Below are positions 53,998-63,614 of a DNA stretch of 64,000 nucleotides, one piece after another; positions within the stretch are counted from its first letter, which is position 1, and every line of letters begins with the position of its first letter. The stretch is from Bacteroidota bacterium (GTDB lineage Bacteria; Bacteroidota; Bacteroidia; AKYH767-A; 2013-40CM-41-45): assembly GCA_004295015.1 (NCBI GenBank), contig SHNE01000032.1, forward strand, positions 1 to 64,000. The letters run 5' to 3'. The position numbers and the translations under genes are program-made. Below the pieces are notes generated by a model. The model had not been told where the DNA came from. It saw nothing but the letters and a program-made list of their open reading frames with translations, and made no database searches.

Positions 53998-56900
53998 ATG
54001 AAAGCTCTCTTTACCCGTATTGCCCTTTGCTTTATCTTCCTATTGACCGGAATCGGTTTATCAGCTCAAACCCATCAGTGGGTTAATTTTGGTAAGTCGG
54101 CAGGTTTTGAATATGGAAACGATATCACGACCGATGATTCAGGAAACGTTTATGTTGCCGGTCAGTTTGAGTATACCTCCACGTTTGGAAATGTATCATT
54201 GGTTGCAGCGGGACAGCATGATATTTTTGTCGCGAAGTACAATAGTGCCGGAACCTTGATTTGGATCAGGCAAGCAGGTGGCAGTGATGGTGATGCCGGA
54301 TCGGCGATTGCTTTGGATGCTTCAGGAAATGTATACGTTACCGGGGAGTTCGAAACGACCTGTAAATTTACCCCGACCGACAGTATCACTTCAAGTGCAA
54401 ACAATGATATTTTTCTCGTAAAGTATAATAACGATGGAGTTTTTCAATGGGTGAAAAAATTTGGAGGGACGGGTGATAACAGGGGGCGTGCCATAGCCGT
54501 GGACGCATCGGGAAACTCGTACATCTCCGGAAGTTTTTCCGGTACAGTTAATTTTGGAGGTCAGAATCTGACCAGCTCCGGCGGTAACGATATCTTTATC
54601 GCAAAATATAACTCAGCAGGAACGCGTCAATGGTCGATAAAAGCCGGCGGATCGAAAGATGATCGTGGTCGTGACATCACCCTTGATGGATCAGGAAATT
54701 TGTATCTAACTGCGAGCTATACCCAATCGGCAAATTTTAGTGGTACAAATATTTCGGATGTAACAGGCTCATTATATAGTGCAGCCATTGTTAAATACAC
54801 GACTTCAGGTTCACTCGCCTGGGTTCGATCTATAGGTGGTTGTTGTGATACTACCAGAGCATACGGGCCATCGGTTGATGAATTGGGCAATGTGTACTTT
54901 ACAGGCTACTTTAAGAACCAGGTAAAATTTGGGAATATTACCTTAAACGGAATTGGAAACACCGATGCTTTCATTGCAAAATATGCCCCCAATGGTGATG
55001 TTGTTTGGGCGAAGAAATATGGAGGAACCTATGAGGATTATGGAAACGGATCAGCAATTGATAAAACCCGCAAATTGGTTTACTTCACAGGAATGTTTGA
55101 TTACCGTGCCGATTTTGACAGTATCAATGTGTTCAGCGCCGGTAATCGGGATATTTGGGTTTCAGCGGTGAACTACGATGGAGAAATTCAATGGTTGAAA
55201 ACGGCGGGTGGTCGTGGACGCGATGCCGGTTATGCAGCTGCTACTGACACTTCCGGAAATATATACCACACAGGATTTACGAACGACACTGCATATTTTG
55301 GTGCCTATTCTGTCTCCGGTTATCCACTCGCTGATTATTTTGTCGCTAAAATATCACCTGCCGTAACCACAGAGCCAACACAAGCATCAAGTTTGGTGAA
55401 TGCTTCCTTAACAAATTGTACCAATGTGCAATTAACCTGGAATGCAGGCAATGGGGCAAATAGAATAGTTATAGCTCGTGCATCATCACCGGTGAATGCA
55501 CTTCCTGTCGACGGGAATTTATATTCCGCAAGCTCTGTATTCGGATCAGGAGCAAATCTTGGCAATGGTAATTTCGTTGTCTATAATGGTGCCGGAAACA
55601 ATGTTACCGTAACCGGTTTGACAACAGGAGTTGTTTACCATTTCGCTGTAATAGAATACAACGGCTATAACGCTTTTACAAATTATTATACATCCGGTTA
55701 TCCGGTTGCAAATTTGCTCACAAATAGTTTTAGTATTACTGCCACTGCAAGTACCCCCGCTGTTTGCCCGGGTGGCTCTGCTGATTTATCTTCCAGTGGG
55801 GCTGTCTCCTATTCCTGGTCTCCTTCCACAGGTTTGAGTTCTACAAGCGGTGCAACAGTGACGGCAACTCCTGTTTCTACGACTACATATACTGTTACGG
55901 GTACAAATTCGAGCGGTTGTCAGGCTGCAAACCAAATTACGGTTACTGTTCTTTCAGCACCATCAGTGACTATGTCTGCATTAACTGCGAAATGTATCAA
56001 CGCTGCAAACTTTGCACTTAGTGGCGGATCACCGAGCGGAGGGGTCTATTCAGGCAATGGCGTTTCGAACGGTACATTTAGTCCTGCCACTGCAGGTGTA
56101 GGATCTCATACCATTACTTATTCTTACACAGCAGCAAATGGCTGCAGTGCCAGTTCAAATAGCAATCAGGTAATAAATGCATTGCCTTCTTTAACATTGC
56201 AGGCTTTTAGTTCTGTGTGTACTTCCACTGCTCCCTTCGTGCTGACAGGAGGCTCGCCCTCAGGAGGTACATATTCAGGTCCGGGAGTAAGTGGGGGCCA
56301 GTTTTCTCCTTCTAATGCAGGAGCAGGAACACATACTATTGTCTACTCTTATACGAATGCAAATGCTTGTACGAATTCTATCAGTGGGACTATAACAGTT
56401 GTTCCTCCACAATCAGTAACGCTTGCAACCTTTAGTCCGGTATGTTTGAACACTTCTGCGTTTGCTTTAAGCGGTGGATCACCAATAGGTGGAACTTATA
56501 GTGGTCCGGGCGTAAGTGGAGGAATGTTTAATCCATCCATTGCCGGGGTGGGTTCACATACCATCACCTACACCACCAATGGTGGCGCAGGATGTTCAGG
56601 CTCCAGTTCAGCAACACTGCAGGTGTTGGCTATACCTGCTGTTAGCCTTTCTCCTCTTGCTGACGTTTGTTCAAATACATCCTCATTTCAATTGAGTGGC
56701 GGTTCTCCTGCATCGGGCGTGTATAGCGGAACAGCGGTTAATGCCGGTATTTTTAATCCTGCCTCATCCGGTGCCGGAACATTTGTAATTACTTATACCT
56801 ATACAGGAACAAATTCCTGTTCAGCTTCAGCACAAAGAAATATATTGGTTAAACAGGCTCCAACAGTAAGTTTTGCTTCATTGCCATCAGTATGCTTAAG

Positions 56901-59358
56901 TTCTTCTCCTTTCACATTAACAGGTGGCTCTCCTGTAGGTGGCACCTATTCGGGAGTTGGTGTCGGTGGATCAGTTTTCAGTCCATCATCTGCCGGGCAG
57001 GGAACCCACAGCATTTCTTATACATATATTGACGGAAACTCATGTACAGGTTCTGCTAATTCGAGCATAACCGTTATAGCACCACAAACTGTTACTCTGT
57101 CGAATTTCAGTTCGGTATGTCAGAATGCACCTTCCTTTTTGCTGACAGGTGGCTCGCCTCAAGGAGGAACCTATAGTGGACCCGGAGTCAATGCAGGCAT
57201 GTTTGATCCTTCAATTGCAGGAACGGGTACACATACGATTACATATAGTATTACAGGTGGTGGGGGTTGCGACGGCTCCAGTTCTGCCACTATTCAGGTA
57301 TTAGCAGCTCCGGCAGTTTCATTACAGGCATTTTCAAATGTGTGTGATAATGCTTCTTCATTTCAGTTAAGTGGAGGCTCACCTGTCGGAGGTGTTTACA
57401 GCGGAAACGGGGTGAGTGCAGGCGTCTTTAGCCCCTCTTCAACAGGTGCTGGTAGTTTCACTATTTCTTATACTGTTACCGGTGCAAACTCATGTACAAG
57501 TACTGCTCAACGAAACATACTTGTGTCGGCTTCGCCGATTGTTAGCGCAAGTTCATTTTCGCCTGTTTGTATAAATGCATCAACTTTTAGTTTAAGCGGT
57601 GGAACTCCATCAGGAGGAACATGGTCAGGTTCCGGAGTGTCCGGAGGATCTTTTTCTCCTATGAATGCAGGATCAGGTACACATACACTCACATATACAT
57701 ATACGAATGCAAGCTCTTGTTCGAATTCAGCTTCGACAACTATAACAGTTAACCAACCTCCTGTTGTAAGCCTGGCTTCATTGAGTCCGACATGTCTGAA
57801 TTCAGCCTCTTATCAGCTCAGTGTTGGCTCGCCGGCTGGTGGTACTTATTCCGGACCGGGTGTGAGTGGAAATGTATTCAATCCTTCAGTAGCGGGAATA
57901 GGAACACACTCCATTGTTTATTCTTATTCAAGTGCTGCAGGGTGTTCAGGTTCTGCAAGTTCGCCACTCCAGGTAATGGCCCAACCTACAGTGAATCTTT
58001 CAGCATTATCCGACATATGTTCTAACTCTGTTCCCATCACACTTAGTGGAGGTAGCCCGGCGGGAGGAGTGTATAGTGGAAGTGGAGTGAGTTCAGGGCA
58101 GTTTAATCCGGGGGCCACAGGTCCGGGAGTTTTTCCAATTACATATACTTATACAGTTAGTAGCACTTGTTCCGCCTCTGCACAAAAGAATATTAATGTG
58201 AAAGCAGCTCCAATTGTATATCAAAACACATTTACACCGGTTTGTGTTAACTCTTCGCTGGTTATTCTCCAGGGAGGCTCACCGGTTGGCGGCGTGTATA
58301 GTGGAACAGGGGTTAATAATGGACGCTTTGATCCAAGTATCGGAATAGGAAATTTTAACATCGTTTATACAGTATATGATGTTAATGGATGCGCAGGAAC
58401 TGCATCACAAATAATGTCCGTCAAAGCACTTCCTGTGGTAGCTTTGAATTTCTTTGCTCCCATTTGCTCTAATGCAAGCCCTTTAATTCTTAACGGCGGA
58501 ACACCGGCAGGTGGAAGTTATTCGGGAACAGGTGTTAGCTCAGGAAATTTTGATCCTTCGGTAGGTGCGGGGACATATCTAATCAACTATTCTTATACTG
58601 ATGCTTTCGGATGTTCAGGTATGGCATCGAATCCTATACAAGTTAATCCGGCACCGGTAGTACAGTTAAATCCATTCACGCCTGCTTGTTCGAATGCAAG
58701 CCCTGTTACCTTGCAGGGAGGAACACCATCAGGTGGACTGTATAGTGGAACGGGAGTAAGTAACGGTACATTTGATCCTGCTGTAGGAGCAGGAAATTAT
58801 ACGATCTCTTATACTTACACTGATGTGAATGCTTGTTCTGATACAAAGCTCAGATCAATGTTGGTGAATTCTGCACCGGTAATTAATCTGGGATCCGACA
58901 CCAGCGTCTGTGCAAATTCAAGTGTTGGTCTGAATGCCGGCTCAGGTTTCTCTTCTGTACTTTGGTCGACAGGCAGTACTTCTCAGTCAATACAGGTAGA
59001 CAGCTCAGGACGCGGTTTTGGTGTAAAAGAGATTTCAGTCACGGTTACCAATGCAGCAGGATGTTATGGACGTGATACGGTTCGAATAGAATTTGACGTT
59101 TGTGCCGGAATTGAAAATTTCCAAAATTCTTCTCCCGGCGTATACCTGTATCCAAATCCATTTTCTACAACGCTGAGAATTCTCTCTGAAAGGAAACTGA
59201 ATATTAATGTACTCGATGTAAGCGGTCGATTAATAGAGCGTAAGGAAAACATTGTCGGTTCAGTGGAAATCGGAAACGAACTTTCAGCCGGTACTTATTT
59301 TATTGAGGTTCTTAGTAATGGATATAGAAAAGTTTTCCATGTTGTAAAAGCAAATTGA
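53998..59358 (+). CDS. T9SS-secreted SBBP propeller protein with 75-aa repeats
   Basis: The protein has 1786 aa. The signal peptide is residues 1-24 (GLSAQ). Seven SBBP-type blades (about 28-450) each carry the D-x-SGN-x-Y-x-x-G pattern, forming a seven-bladed beta-propeller. An Fn3-like domain (about 460-580) and an Ig-like domain (580-655) follow. Thirteen repeats of 74-75 aa (residues 656-1627) contain the LxGGSPxGGxYSGxGV core and a cysteine pair. A PKD/Ig module (INLGSDTSVC) and a type A tail (YLYPNPFSTT, VLDVSGR, LSAGTYFIEVL) end the protein. It is a likely surface adhesin or stalk protein. Confidence 0.87.
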   Translation: MKALFTRIALCFIFLLTGIGLSAQTHQWVNFGKSAGFEYGNDITTDDSGNVYVAGQFEYTSTFGNVSLVAAGQHDIFVAKYNSAGTLIWIRQAGGSDGDAGSAIALDASGNVYVTGEFETTCKFTPTDSITSSANNDIFLVKYNNDGVFQWVKKFGGTGDNRGRAIAVDASGNSYISGSFSGTVNFGGQNLTSSGGNDIFIAKYNSAGTRQWSIKAGGSKDDRGRDITLDGSGNLYLTASYTQSANFSGTNISDVTGSLYSAAIVKYTTSGSLAWVRSIGGCCDTTRAYGPSVDELGNVYFTGYFKNQVKFGNITLNGIGNTDAFIAKYAPNGDVVWAKKYGGTYEDYGNGSAIDKTRKLVYFTGMFDYRADFDSINVFSAGNRDIWVSAVNYDGEIQWLKTAGGRGRDAGYAAATDTSGNIYHTGFTNDTAYFGAYSVSGYPLADYFVAKISPAVTTEPTQASSLVNASLTNCTNVQLTWNAGNGANRIVIARASSPVNALPVDGNLYSASSVFGSGANLGNGNFVVYNGAGNNVTVTGLTTGVVYHFAVIEYNGYNAFTNYYTSGYPVANLLTNSFSITATASTPAVCPGGSADLSSSGAVSYSWSPSTGLSSTSGATVTATPVSTTTYTVTGTNSSGCQAANQITVTVLSAPSVTMSALTAKCINAANFALSGGSPSGGVYSGNGVSNGTFSPATAGVGSHTITYSYTAANGCSASSNSNQVINALPSLTLQAFSSVCTSTAPFVLTGGSPSGGTYSGPGVSGGQFSPSNAGAGTHTIVYSYTNANACTNSISGTITVVPPQSVTLATFSPVCLNTSAFALSGGSPIGGTYSGPGVSGGMFNPSIAGVGSHTITYTTNGGAGCSGSSSATLQVLAIPAVSLSPLADVCSNTSSFQLSGGSPASGVYSGTAVNAGIFNPASSGAGTFVITYTYTGTNSCSASAQRNILVKQAPTVSFASLPSVCLSSSPFTLTGGSPVGGTYSGVGVGGSVFSPSSAGQGTHSISYTYIDGNSCTGSANSSITVIAPQTVTLSNFSSVCQNAPSFLLTGGSPQGGTYSGPGVNAGMFDPSIAGTGTHTITYSITGGGGCDGSSSATIQVLAAPAVSLQAFSNVCDNASSFQLSGGSPVGGVYSGNGVSAGVFSPSSTGAGSFTISYTVTGANSCTSTAQRNILVSASPIVSASSFSPVCINASTFSLSGGTPSGGTWSGSGVSGGSFSPMNAGSGTHTLTYTYTNASSCSNSASTTITVNQPPVVSLASLSPTCLNSASYQLSVGSPAGGTYSGPGVSGNVFNPSVAGIGTHSIVYSYSSAAGCSGSASSPLQVMAQPTVNLSALSDICSNSVPITLSGGSPAGGVYSGSGVSSGQFNPGATGPGVFPITYTYTVSSTCSASAQKNINVKAAPIVYQNTFTPVCVNSSLVILQGGSPVGGVYSGTGVNNGRFDPSIGIGNFNIVYTVYDVNGCAGTASQIMSVKALPVVALNFFAPICSNASPLILNGGTPAGGSYSGTGVSSGNFDPSVGAGTYLINYSYTDAFGCSGMASNPIQVNPAPVVQLNPFTPACSNASPVTLQGGTPSGGLYSGTGVSNGTFDPAVGAGNYTISYTYTDVNACSDTKLRSMLVNSAPVINLGSDTSVCANSSVGLNAGSGFSSVLWSTGSTSQSIQVDSSGRGFGVKEISVTVTNAAGCYGRDTVRIEFDVCAGIENFQNSSPGVYLYPNPFSTTLRILSERKLNINVLDVSGRLIERKENIVGSVEIGNELSAGTYFIEVLSNGYRKVFHVVKAN
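55963..58878 (+). repeat. Thirteen repeats: ten of exactly 225 nt, three of 222 nt
   Basis: Unit starts are 55963, 56188, 56413, 56638, 56863, 57088, 57313, 57538, 57763, 57988, 58213, 58435 and 58657. No indel occurs in the first ten. A three-unit higher-order period is visible: units 2, 5, 8 share one ending (ITV then PP, PQ or similar), units 3, 6, 9 share GC-SGSS-SATLQV-like endings, and units 4, 7, 10 share the SAQRNILV-like ending. Units 11-13 are a second, different group. Confidence 0.88.
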
Positions 59359-59452
59359 TTTAGGCGGATTTTTAGAGATCAGCTTTATTCTTCCCGGCGA
59401 ATATTCTAATTTTTGCGGTTGTCATTAGCACTGACAAGCTGTATCATTGCGA

Positions 59453-60166
59453 ATGCCTGTCAATATTTTTCGCGATTATTTTTCAGATGCACTCGATGGT
59501 CTGGCTTATCTGGTTTTTCCTGAAACGTGTCCTGCATGCATGAAGCCTTTGAACAGGGGAGAAAAATGTTTGTGCACTACGTGTAGATTCAGATTACCCA
59601 GAACTCAATTTTATAAAGATGACAGGAATCCTGTTTTCAAGCAGTTTTGGGGTAAGGTTAATATTGAAGCTGCCTGTGCCTATTATCATTTTGGAAAGGG
59701 AGAAAAGGTGCAAAACCTGATTCACTATTTGAAATATAAAGGGCGACAGGATATCGGTGAATTTACCGGTGAATTGTTTGGATATGAAATCATGAACACA
59801 CATCCTTATTCAACCGTAGATTTAATTGTTCCGGTGCCTCTCCATCCGGCTAAACTAAAAATTCGCGGCTATAACCAGAGCGACTGTTTTGCCGAAGGTA
59901 TTGCGAATGCAATGGGTGTTCCCTATAATAAAAATGTTTTATTGAGAACAAGGGCAACGGATACGCAAACCCGAAAGCATCGGTATGAACGATATGAAAA
60001 TGTCAACAGGGTTTTTTCTGTTCCTTCTCCTGAATTAATAAGAGGGAAGCATGTTCTCCTGGTGGATGATGTAATCACGACGGGCTCGACTTTTATTGCA
60101 TGTGCAGAGGAATTGCTTTCAGTTCCGGGAACGAAAGTTAGTATTGGAGCCTTGGCTTGTGCTTAA
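59453..60166 (+). CDS. comF: ComF-family phosphoribosyltransferase-like protein
   Basis: This 237-aa protein starts at ATG 59453; a TTG at 59447 is less likely. An N-terminal zinc finger has C26, C29, C39/C41 and C44. The C-terminal half is a PRTase type I domain: IVPVPLHPAKLKIRGYNQS and the PRPP loop VLLVDDVITTGST. ComF homologues take part in DNA uptake in some bacteria and link to PriA helicase; here the role is inferred from the family only. A -7-like element with a 3-nt spacer (TAATTTTTG at 59407-59415) lies before it. Confidence 0.92.
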   Translation: MPVNIFRDYFSDALDGLAYLVFPETCPACMKPLNRGEKCLCTTCRFRLPRTQFYKDDRNPVFKQFWGKVNIEAACAYYHFGKGEKVQNLIHYLKYKGRQDIGEFTGELFGYEIMNTHPYSTVDLIVPVPLHPAKLKIRGYNQSDCFAEGIANAMGVPYNKNVLLRTRATDTQTRKHRYERYENVNRVFSVPSPELIRGKHVLLVDDVITTGSTFIACAEELLSVPGTKVSIGALACA

Positions 60167-60276
60167 ACAGAGAATTTTATTTAATTTATTTTTCCTGTAA
60201 GGCCTCTTTTCGTAAAGCCAACAAACAGCGGATTATAAAACGATTAATTTTCCCATCTTTGCAGAAACATTGATTA

Positions 60277-60771
60277 ATGTCTGAAGATATATCAGTCCCT
60301 GTTGACGCAGATAAGGAGGAAAAGTACATTGCATTATTACCTCAATTGAGGGCTTTAGTTGATGGAGAGCCGGATTCGATTGCTAATGTGGCAAATATCA
60401 TGGCGGCACTTAAATATGCCATGAATTTTTTTTGGGTAGGAATCTATTTCGTACAGAAAAATTCAGAAAAAGAAGAGTTGGTTCTTGGGCCATTTCAGGG
60501 CCCTGTTGCATGCACCCGTATTGCTTTCGGAAAAGGAGTTTGCGGTACTGCCTGGCAGGACGGGAAAACCATTATTGTAGAGGATGTGGATAAGTTTCCG
60601 GGGCACATCTCTTGCAACAGCTTATCACGATCTGAGATTGTTATTCCGGTATTTAAGGACAATAAAATATGCGCTGTAATTGATGTGGACAGTATAAATG
60701 TTTCAGACTTTGATTCTGTGGATCGAAAATACCTGGAACAGGTCAGCGTTCTTTTGGCACAACTATTATGA
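60277..60771 (+). CDS. msrC: Free-methionine-(R)-sulfoxide reductase (GAF domain)
   Basis: This 164-aa GAF-domain enzyme reduces free methionine-R-sulfoxide. The three cysteines are C79, C89 and C113, spaced 10 and 24 residues, as in E. coli MsrC (C84, C94, C118). The surrounding motifs GKGVCGTAW and PGHISCN...SEIVIPV are typical. Function in oxidative stress repair is inferred from the family. A near-consensus -7 box, CATCTTTG (60254-60261), lies before the start. Its TGA overlaps the ATG of the next gene (ATGA), so the two are coupled. Confidence 0.93.
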   Translation: MSEDISVPVDADKEEKYIALLPQLRALVDGEPDSIANVANIMAALKYAMNFFWVGIYFVQKNSEKEELVLGPFQGPVACTRIAFGKGVCGTAWQDGKTIIVEDVDKFPGHISCNSLSRSEIVIPVFKDNKICAVIDVDSINVSDFDSVDRKYLEQVSVLLAQLL

Positions 60772-62375
60772 AGAGTTTCATTCATCCTTTTTATTGGTTC
60801 ATTGTGTTGGCATTGCTGTCTTCATGTGCCATACAGGTCCCTCCTGCAGGCGGGGATCAGGATACTTCGGCACCTAAAGTGAAAAGTTCCACACCCGAGA
60901 ATTTCAGCACACAGTTTAGCGGCAATGAAATATCTATAATCTTTGATGAATTTATTCAATTGAAGGATGTGCAGACACAATTGGTAGTCTCTCCTCCTCT
61001 AAAACAATTTCCTGAATTGAAAGTCAGGAAAAAAACATTGTTTATTCTGTTTGAAGACACACTTGAACAGAATACAACATACTCATTTAATTTTGGAAAT
61101 TCCATTGCGGATAATAACGAAGGTAATTCCATTGAAAACTTTCAATTTGTTTTTTCAACCGGAAAAATGATAGATAGTCTTGAACTTACCGGAAATATTC
61201 AAAATGCTTTTGACTCCAAACCTGAAAAGGGGGCATTGCTTATGCTTTATAGAGAGGATACCGATTCTTTGCCATATATAAAGCGACCCTACTATTTTGG
61301 GAAGTCAGATGTTGATGGGAACTACCGTATCCGAAATATCAGGCCGGGATCTTTCAAGCTTGTAGGTTTGACAGACCCAAACAAAGATTACCTGTACAAT
61401 CCCTTTGACGAGCGAATTGCATTTTCTGATTCCATGGTTCAGGCCGGTCAAACCAATATTAATTTACGCCTCTTTAAAGAAGCGGAAGATTTTAAATTAC
61501 TGAGAACCTATTCTGAGGAACCTGGGAAAGCAATTTGTGCTTTTAATGGAAGAGCAGATACTTTAAATATTAGTTGGCTAACAGACACGTCACTTTTGAA
61601 AATTCATTCATTGGTTTTTTCGGAGTTGGGAGATACTTTGACAATTTGGTACAAAAATGTTCTTGCCGACACTATTCAGCTTTTGTTTCCTCAACTTGCG
61701 AAGGACACGATCACCATAAGATTATTGAAGAGTGATTCTAAAGTTTTTTCAAGATTAAAACCTTCTTTGCGTGTATCGACAAGTGCAGATTTATTGAATG
61801 ATCAGGAATTAAATCGTGACTTTGAACTTCATTTTAATCATCCTGTTGAGAAGGCACAGCTGGGTTTGATTAAGATGTTAGAAGACAGTATGGTCATGGA
61901 TCCGATTAATTTTCAGTTTTCTGATTCCTTGCATATGAAGATAAAGTATCTATACAAGTGGAAGCCTTCAACAACTTATAATTTCTTTCTGCCATCCGGT
62001 GCATTTAAAGATATTTTCGGTTTAGAGAATGATACAGTTATCACTGAATTCCGAACAAGGCAGGAGACTGACTATGCTTCTCTCACTGTCAATATACAGT
62101 CCAAGACTTTGCATTATCCGGTACTCGTTCAGCTGTTAGATGACAAGGAGAATATCAAGAAGGAATTATCCTTGCAAAATGATTCAATCATTGTTTTTGA
62201 TTTTTTAAAAGCAGGAATGTATCGGTTGAAAATCATTTTCGACTCCAATGCTAATGGACGCTGGGATACCGGACTCTATTTAGCGAAGCGACAACCTGAA
62301 ACGGTGATTTATTATCCTGAATCAATTCAAATCAGGTCCAACTGGGATGTAGATATAAAGTGGCAAATACCTTAA
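60768..62375 (+). CDS. Lipoprotein with bacterial Ig-like domain
   Basis: This 535-aa protein starts at ATG 60768, overlapping the fRMsr stop codon. The lipobox LLSSC places the lipid-modified Cys at residue 20. An SbsA/Big_5-type Ig-like domain follows (about 35-130: PAGGDQDTSAPKVKSSTPENFST; TYSFNFGNSIADNNEGN). A carboxypeptidase-regulatory-like domain (about 140-230, with DVDGNYRIRNIRPGSF) comes next, then several beta domains, ending in ANGRWDTG. This architecture is a common Bacteroidota outer-membrane lipoprotein; its role is unknown. Confidence 0.88.
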   Translation: MKSFIHPFYWFIVLALLSSCAIQVPPAGGDQDTSAPKVKSSTPENFSTQFSGNEISIIFDEFIQLKDVQTQLVVSPPLKQFPELKVRKKTLFILFEDTLEQNTTYSFNFGNSIADNNEGNSIENFQFVFSTGKMIDSLELTGNIQNAFDSKPEKGALLMLYREDTDSLPYIKRPYYFGKSDVDGNYRIRNIRPGSFKLVGLTDPNKDYLYNPFDERIAFSDSMVQAGQTNINLRLFKEAEDFKLLRTYSEEPGKAICAFNGRADTLNISWLTDTSLLKIHSLVFSELGDTLTIWYKNVLADTIQLLFPQLAKDTITIRLLKSDSKVFSRLKPSLRVSTSADLLNDQELNRDFELHFNHPVEKAQLGLIKMLEDSMVMDPINFQFSDSLHMKIKYLYKWKPSTTYNFFLPSGAFKDIFGLENDTVITEFRTRQETDYASLTVNIQSKTLHYPVLVQLLDDKENIKKELSLQNDSIIVFDFLKAGMYRLKIIFDSNANGRWDTGLYLAKRQPETVIYYPESIQIRSNWDVDIKWQIP

Positions 62376-62444
62376 TAAGCAGAACAGTTTTTTCAAATTT
62401 GTGTTTATTTATTTCGAAATGTAAAGCAGTACAGGCTATAAAGT

Positions 62445-63572
62445 ATGAGAAAAAAGTTAGGAACAGGAAGTGCGATTGTTGCAGTTTTAATTGTGTTGAT
62501 TTTTTCAGGCTGTAAAGTGGGCCGGTTCGTTTGGTATAATTATTCGAACATCACTGATTATTCTATTTTCCCAGCCCGGCCATTGCACAAATCGGTCAGC
62601 CCCTTTCTATTCACAAGTGCAGATATGAATGGTGACTTTGATGAAAGGATTCAAATAATGAATTACAGACGAAAGGCTTTTTCGTTGAAATCATATTTGG
62701 AAGAATCCCCTACAGTTGCATTTTTAATTATTCGGAATGACAGCCTTTTGTACGAGCGTTATTTTGATGGATATGATAAGGAATCTGATGTGGCCTCATT
62801 TTCTGTAGCTAAATCGTACATTTCGGCATTGATTGGTATAGCAATCGGCGAAGGGAAAATCAAGTCTGAAGATGATAAGGTTATTGAATATGTCGATGAG
62901 TTAAGAGGTCGTGAAGGTTGGGATAAAGTTACAATCCATCATCTTCTCCAAATGGCTTCCGGGATTGGTTTCACGGAAAAATATAATACTCCATTTAGCG
63001 GTGCGGCAAAAATATATTATGGCAGGGAGCTTAGAAACATTATTGCCGGTTTAAAAATTGAGAAGGAACCGATGTCAGGTTTTCAATATCAAAGTATCAA
63101 TACACAACTGCTCGGGCTAATTTTGGAAAGATCAACCGGTAAAAGGGTTACGGAGTATTTGGATGAAAAAATTTGGAAGCCTTTAGGAATGGAATATGAT
63201 GCAAGCTGGAGTATAGACAAGAAGAAAGATGGACTTGAAAAGACTTTTTGTTGTATCAATGCAAAAGCAAGAGACTTCGCTAAATTTGGAAGACTGTATC
63301 TGAATAAAGGAAACTGGAATGGGTCGCAGATTGTTCCGAAAGAGTGGGTTGAAAAAAGCACGGCGTTGAATACAGAGAAGGGAGCTGCATGGTTTTATAA
63401 CAGGCAGTGGTGGATTGGATCAGAACTAAATGGTGACTTTTCTGCCATCGGACATTTGGGTCAATACGTTTACGTTCAGCCAAAGAAGAATTTAATTATG
63501 GTGCGACTGGGAACCGGACGTGCTAATGAAGATTGGATAAACGTATTGCGCCAGGTTGCGGAGCAAATGTGA
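62445..63572 (+). CDS. NylB-like serine hydrolase (beta-lactamase family)
   Basis: This 375-aa lipoprotein-type enzyme has a lipobox (IFSGC, C23). The serine nucleophile lies in SVAK (S120, K123). The second motif is YQS at 215-217, as in 6-aminohexanoate-dimer hydrolases, rather than the Y-x-N of class C beta-lactamases; the neighbouring INTQLLGLILERSTG matches that subgroup. The HxG element is GHLGQYVY near 343. Substrate is unknown: an ester, amide or peptide hydrolase is possible, and activity on nylon oligomers cannot be assumed. It stands alone between a lipoprotein and a hemerythrin gene. Confidence 0.92.
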   Translation: MRKKLGTGSAIVAVLIVLIFSGCKVGRFVWYNYSNITDYSIFPARPLHKSVSPFLFTSADMNGDFDERIQIMNYRRKAFSLKSYLEESPTVAFLIIRNDSLLYERYFDGYDKESDVASFSVAKSYISALIGIAIGEGKIKSEDDKVIEYVDELRGREGWDKVTIHHLLQMASGIGFTEKYNTPFSGAAKIYYGRELRNIIAGLKIEKEPMSGFQYQSINTQLLGLILERSTGKRVTEYLDEKIWKPLGMEYDASWSIDKKKDGLEKTFCCINAKARDFAKFGRLYLNKGNWNGSQIVPKEWVEKSTALNTEKGAAWFYNRQWWIGSELNGDFSAIGHLGQYVYVQPKKNLIMVRLGTGRANEDWINVLRQVAEQM

Positions 63573-63614
63573 CATCGTTGCATTCTCGTCTGCAAAATTC
63601 TTAAATTGGTGAAA

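Noticed and set aside
55963..58878. CRISPR-like array
   Set aside because: The regular spacing is that of coding repeats in an open frame, with a 225-nt period and no short conserved repeat and unique spacers.
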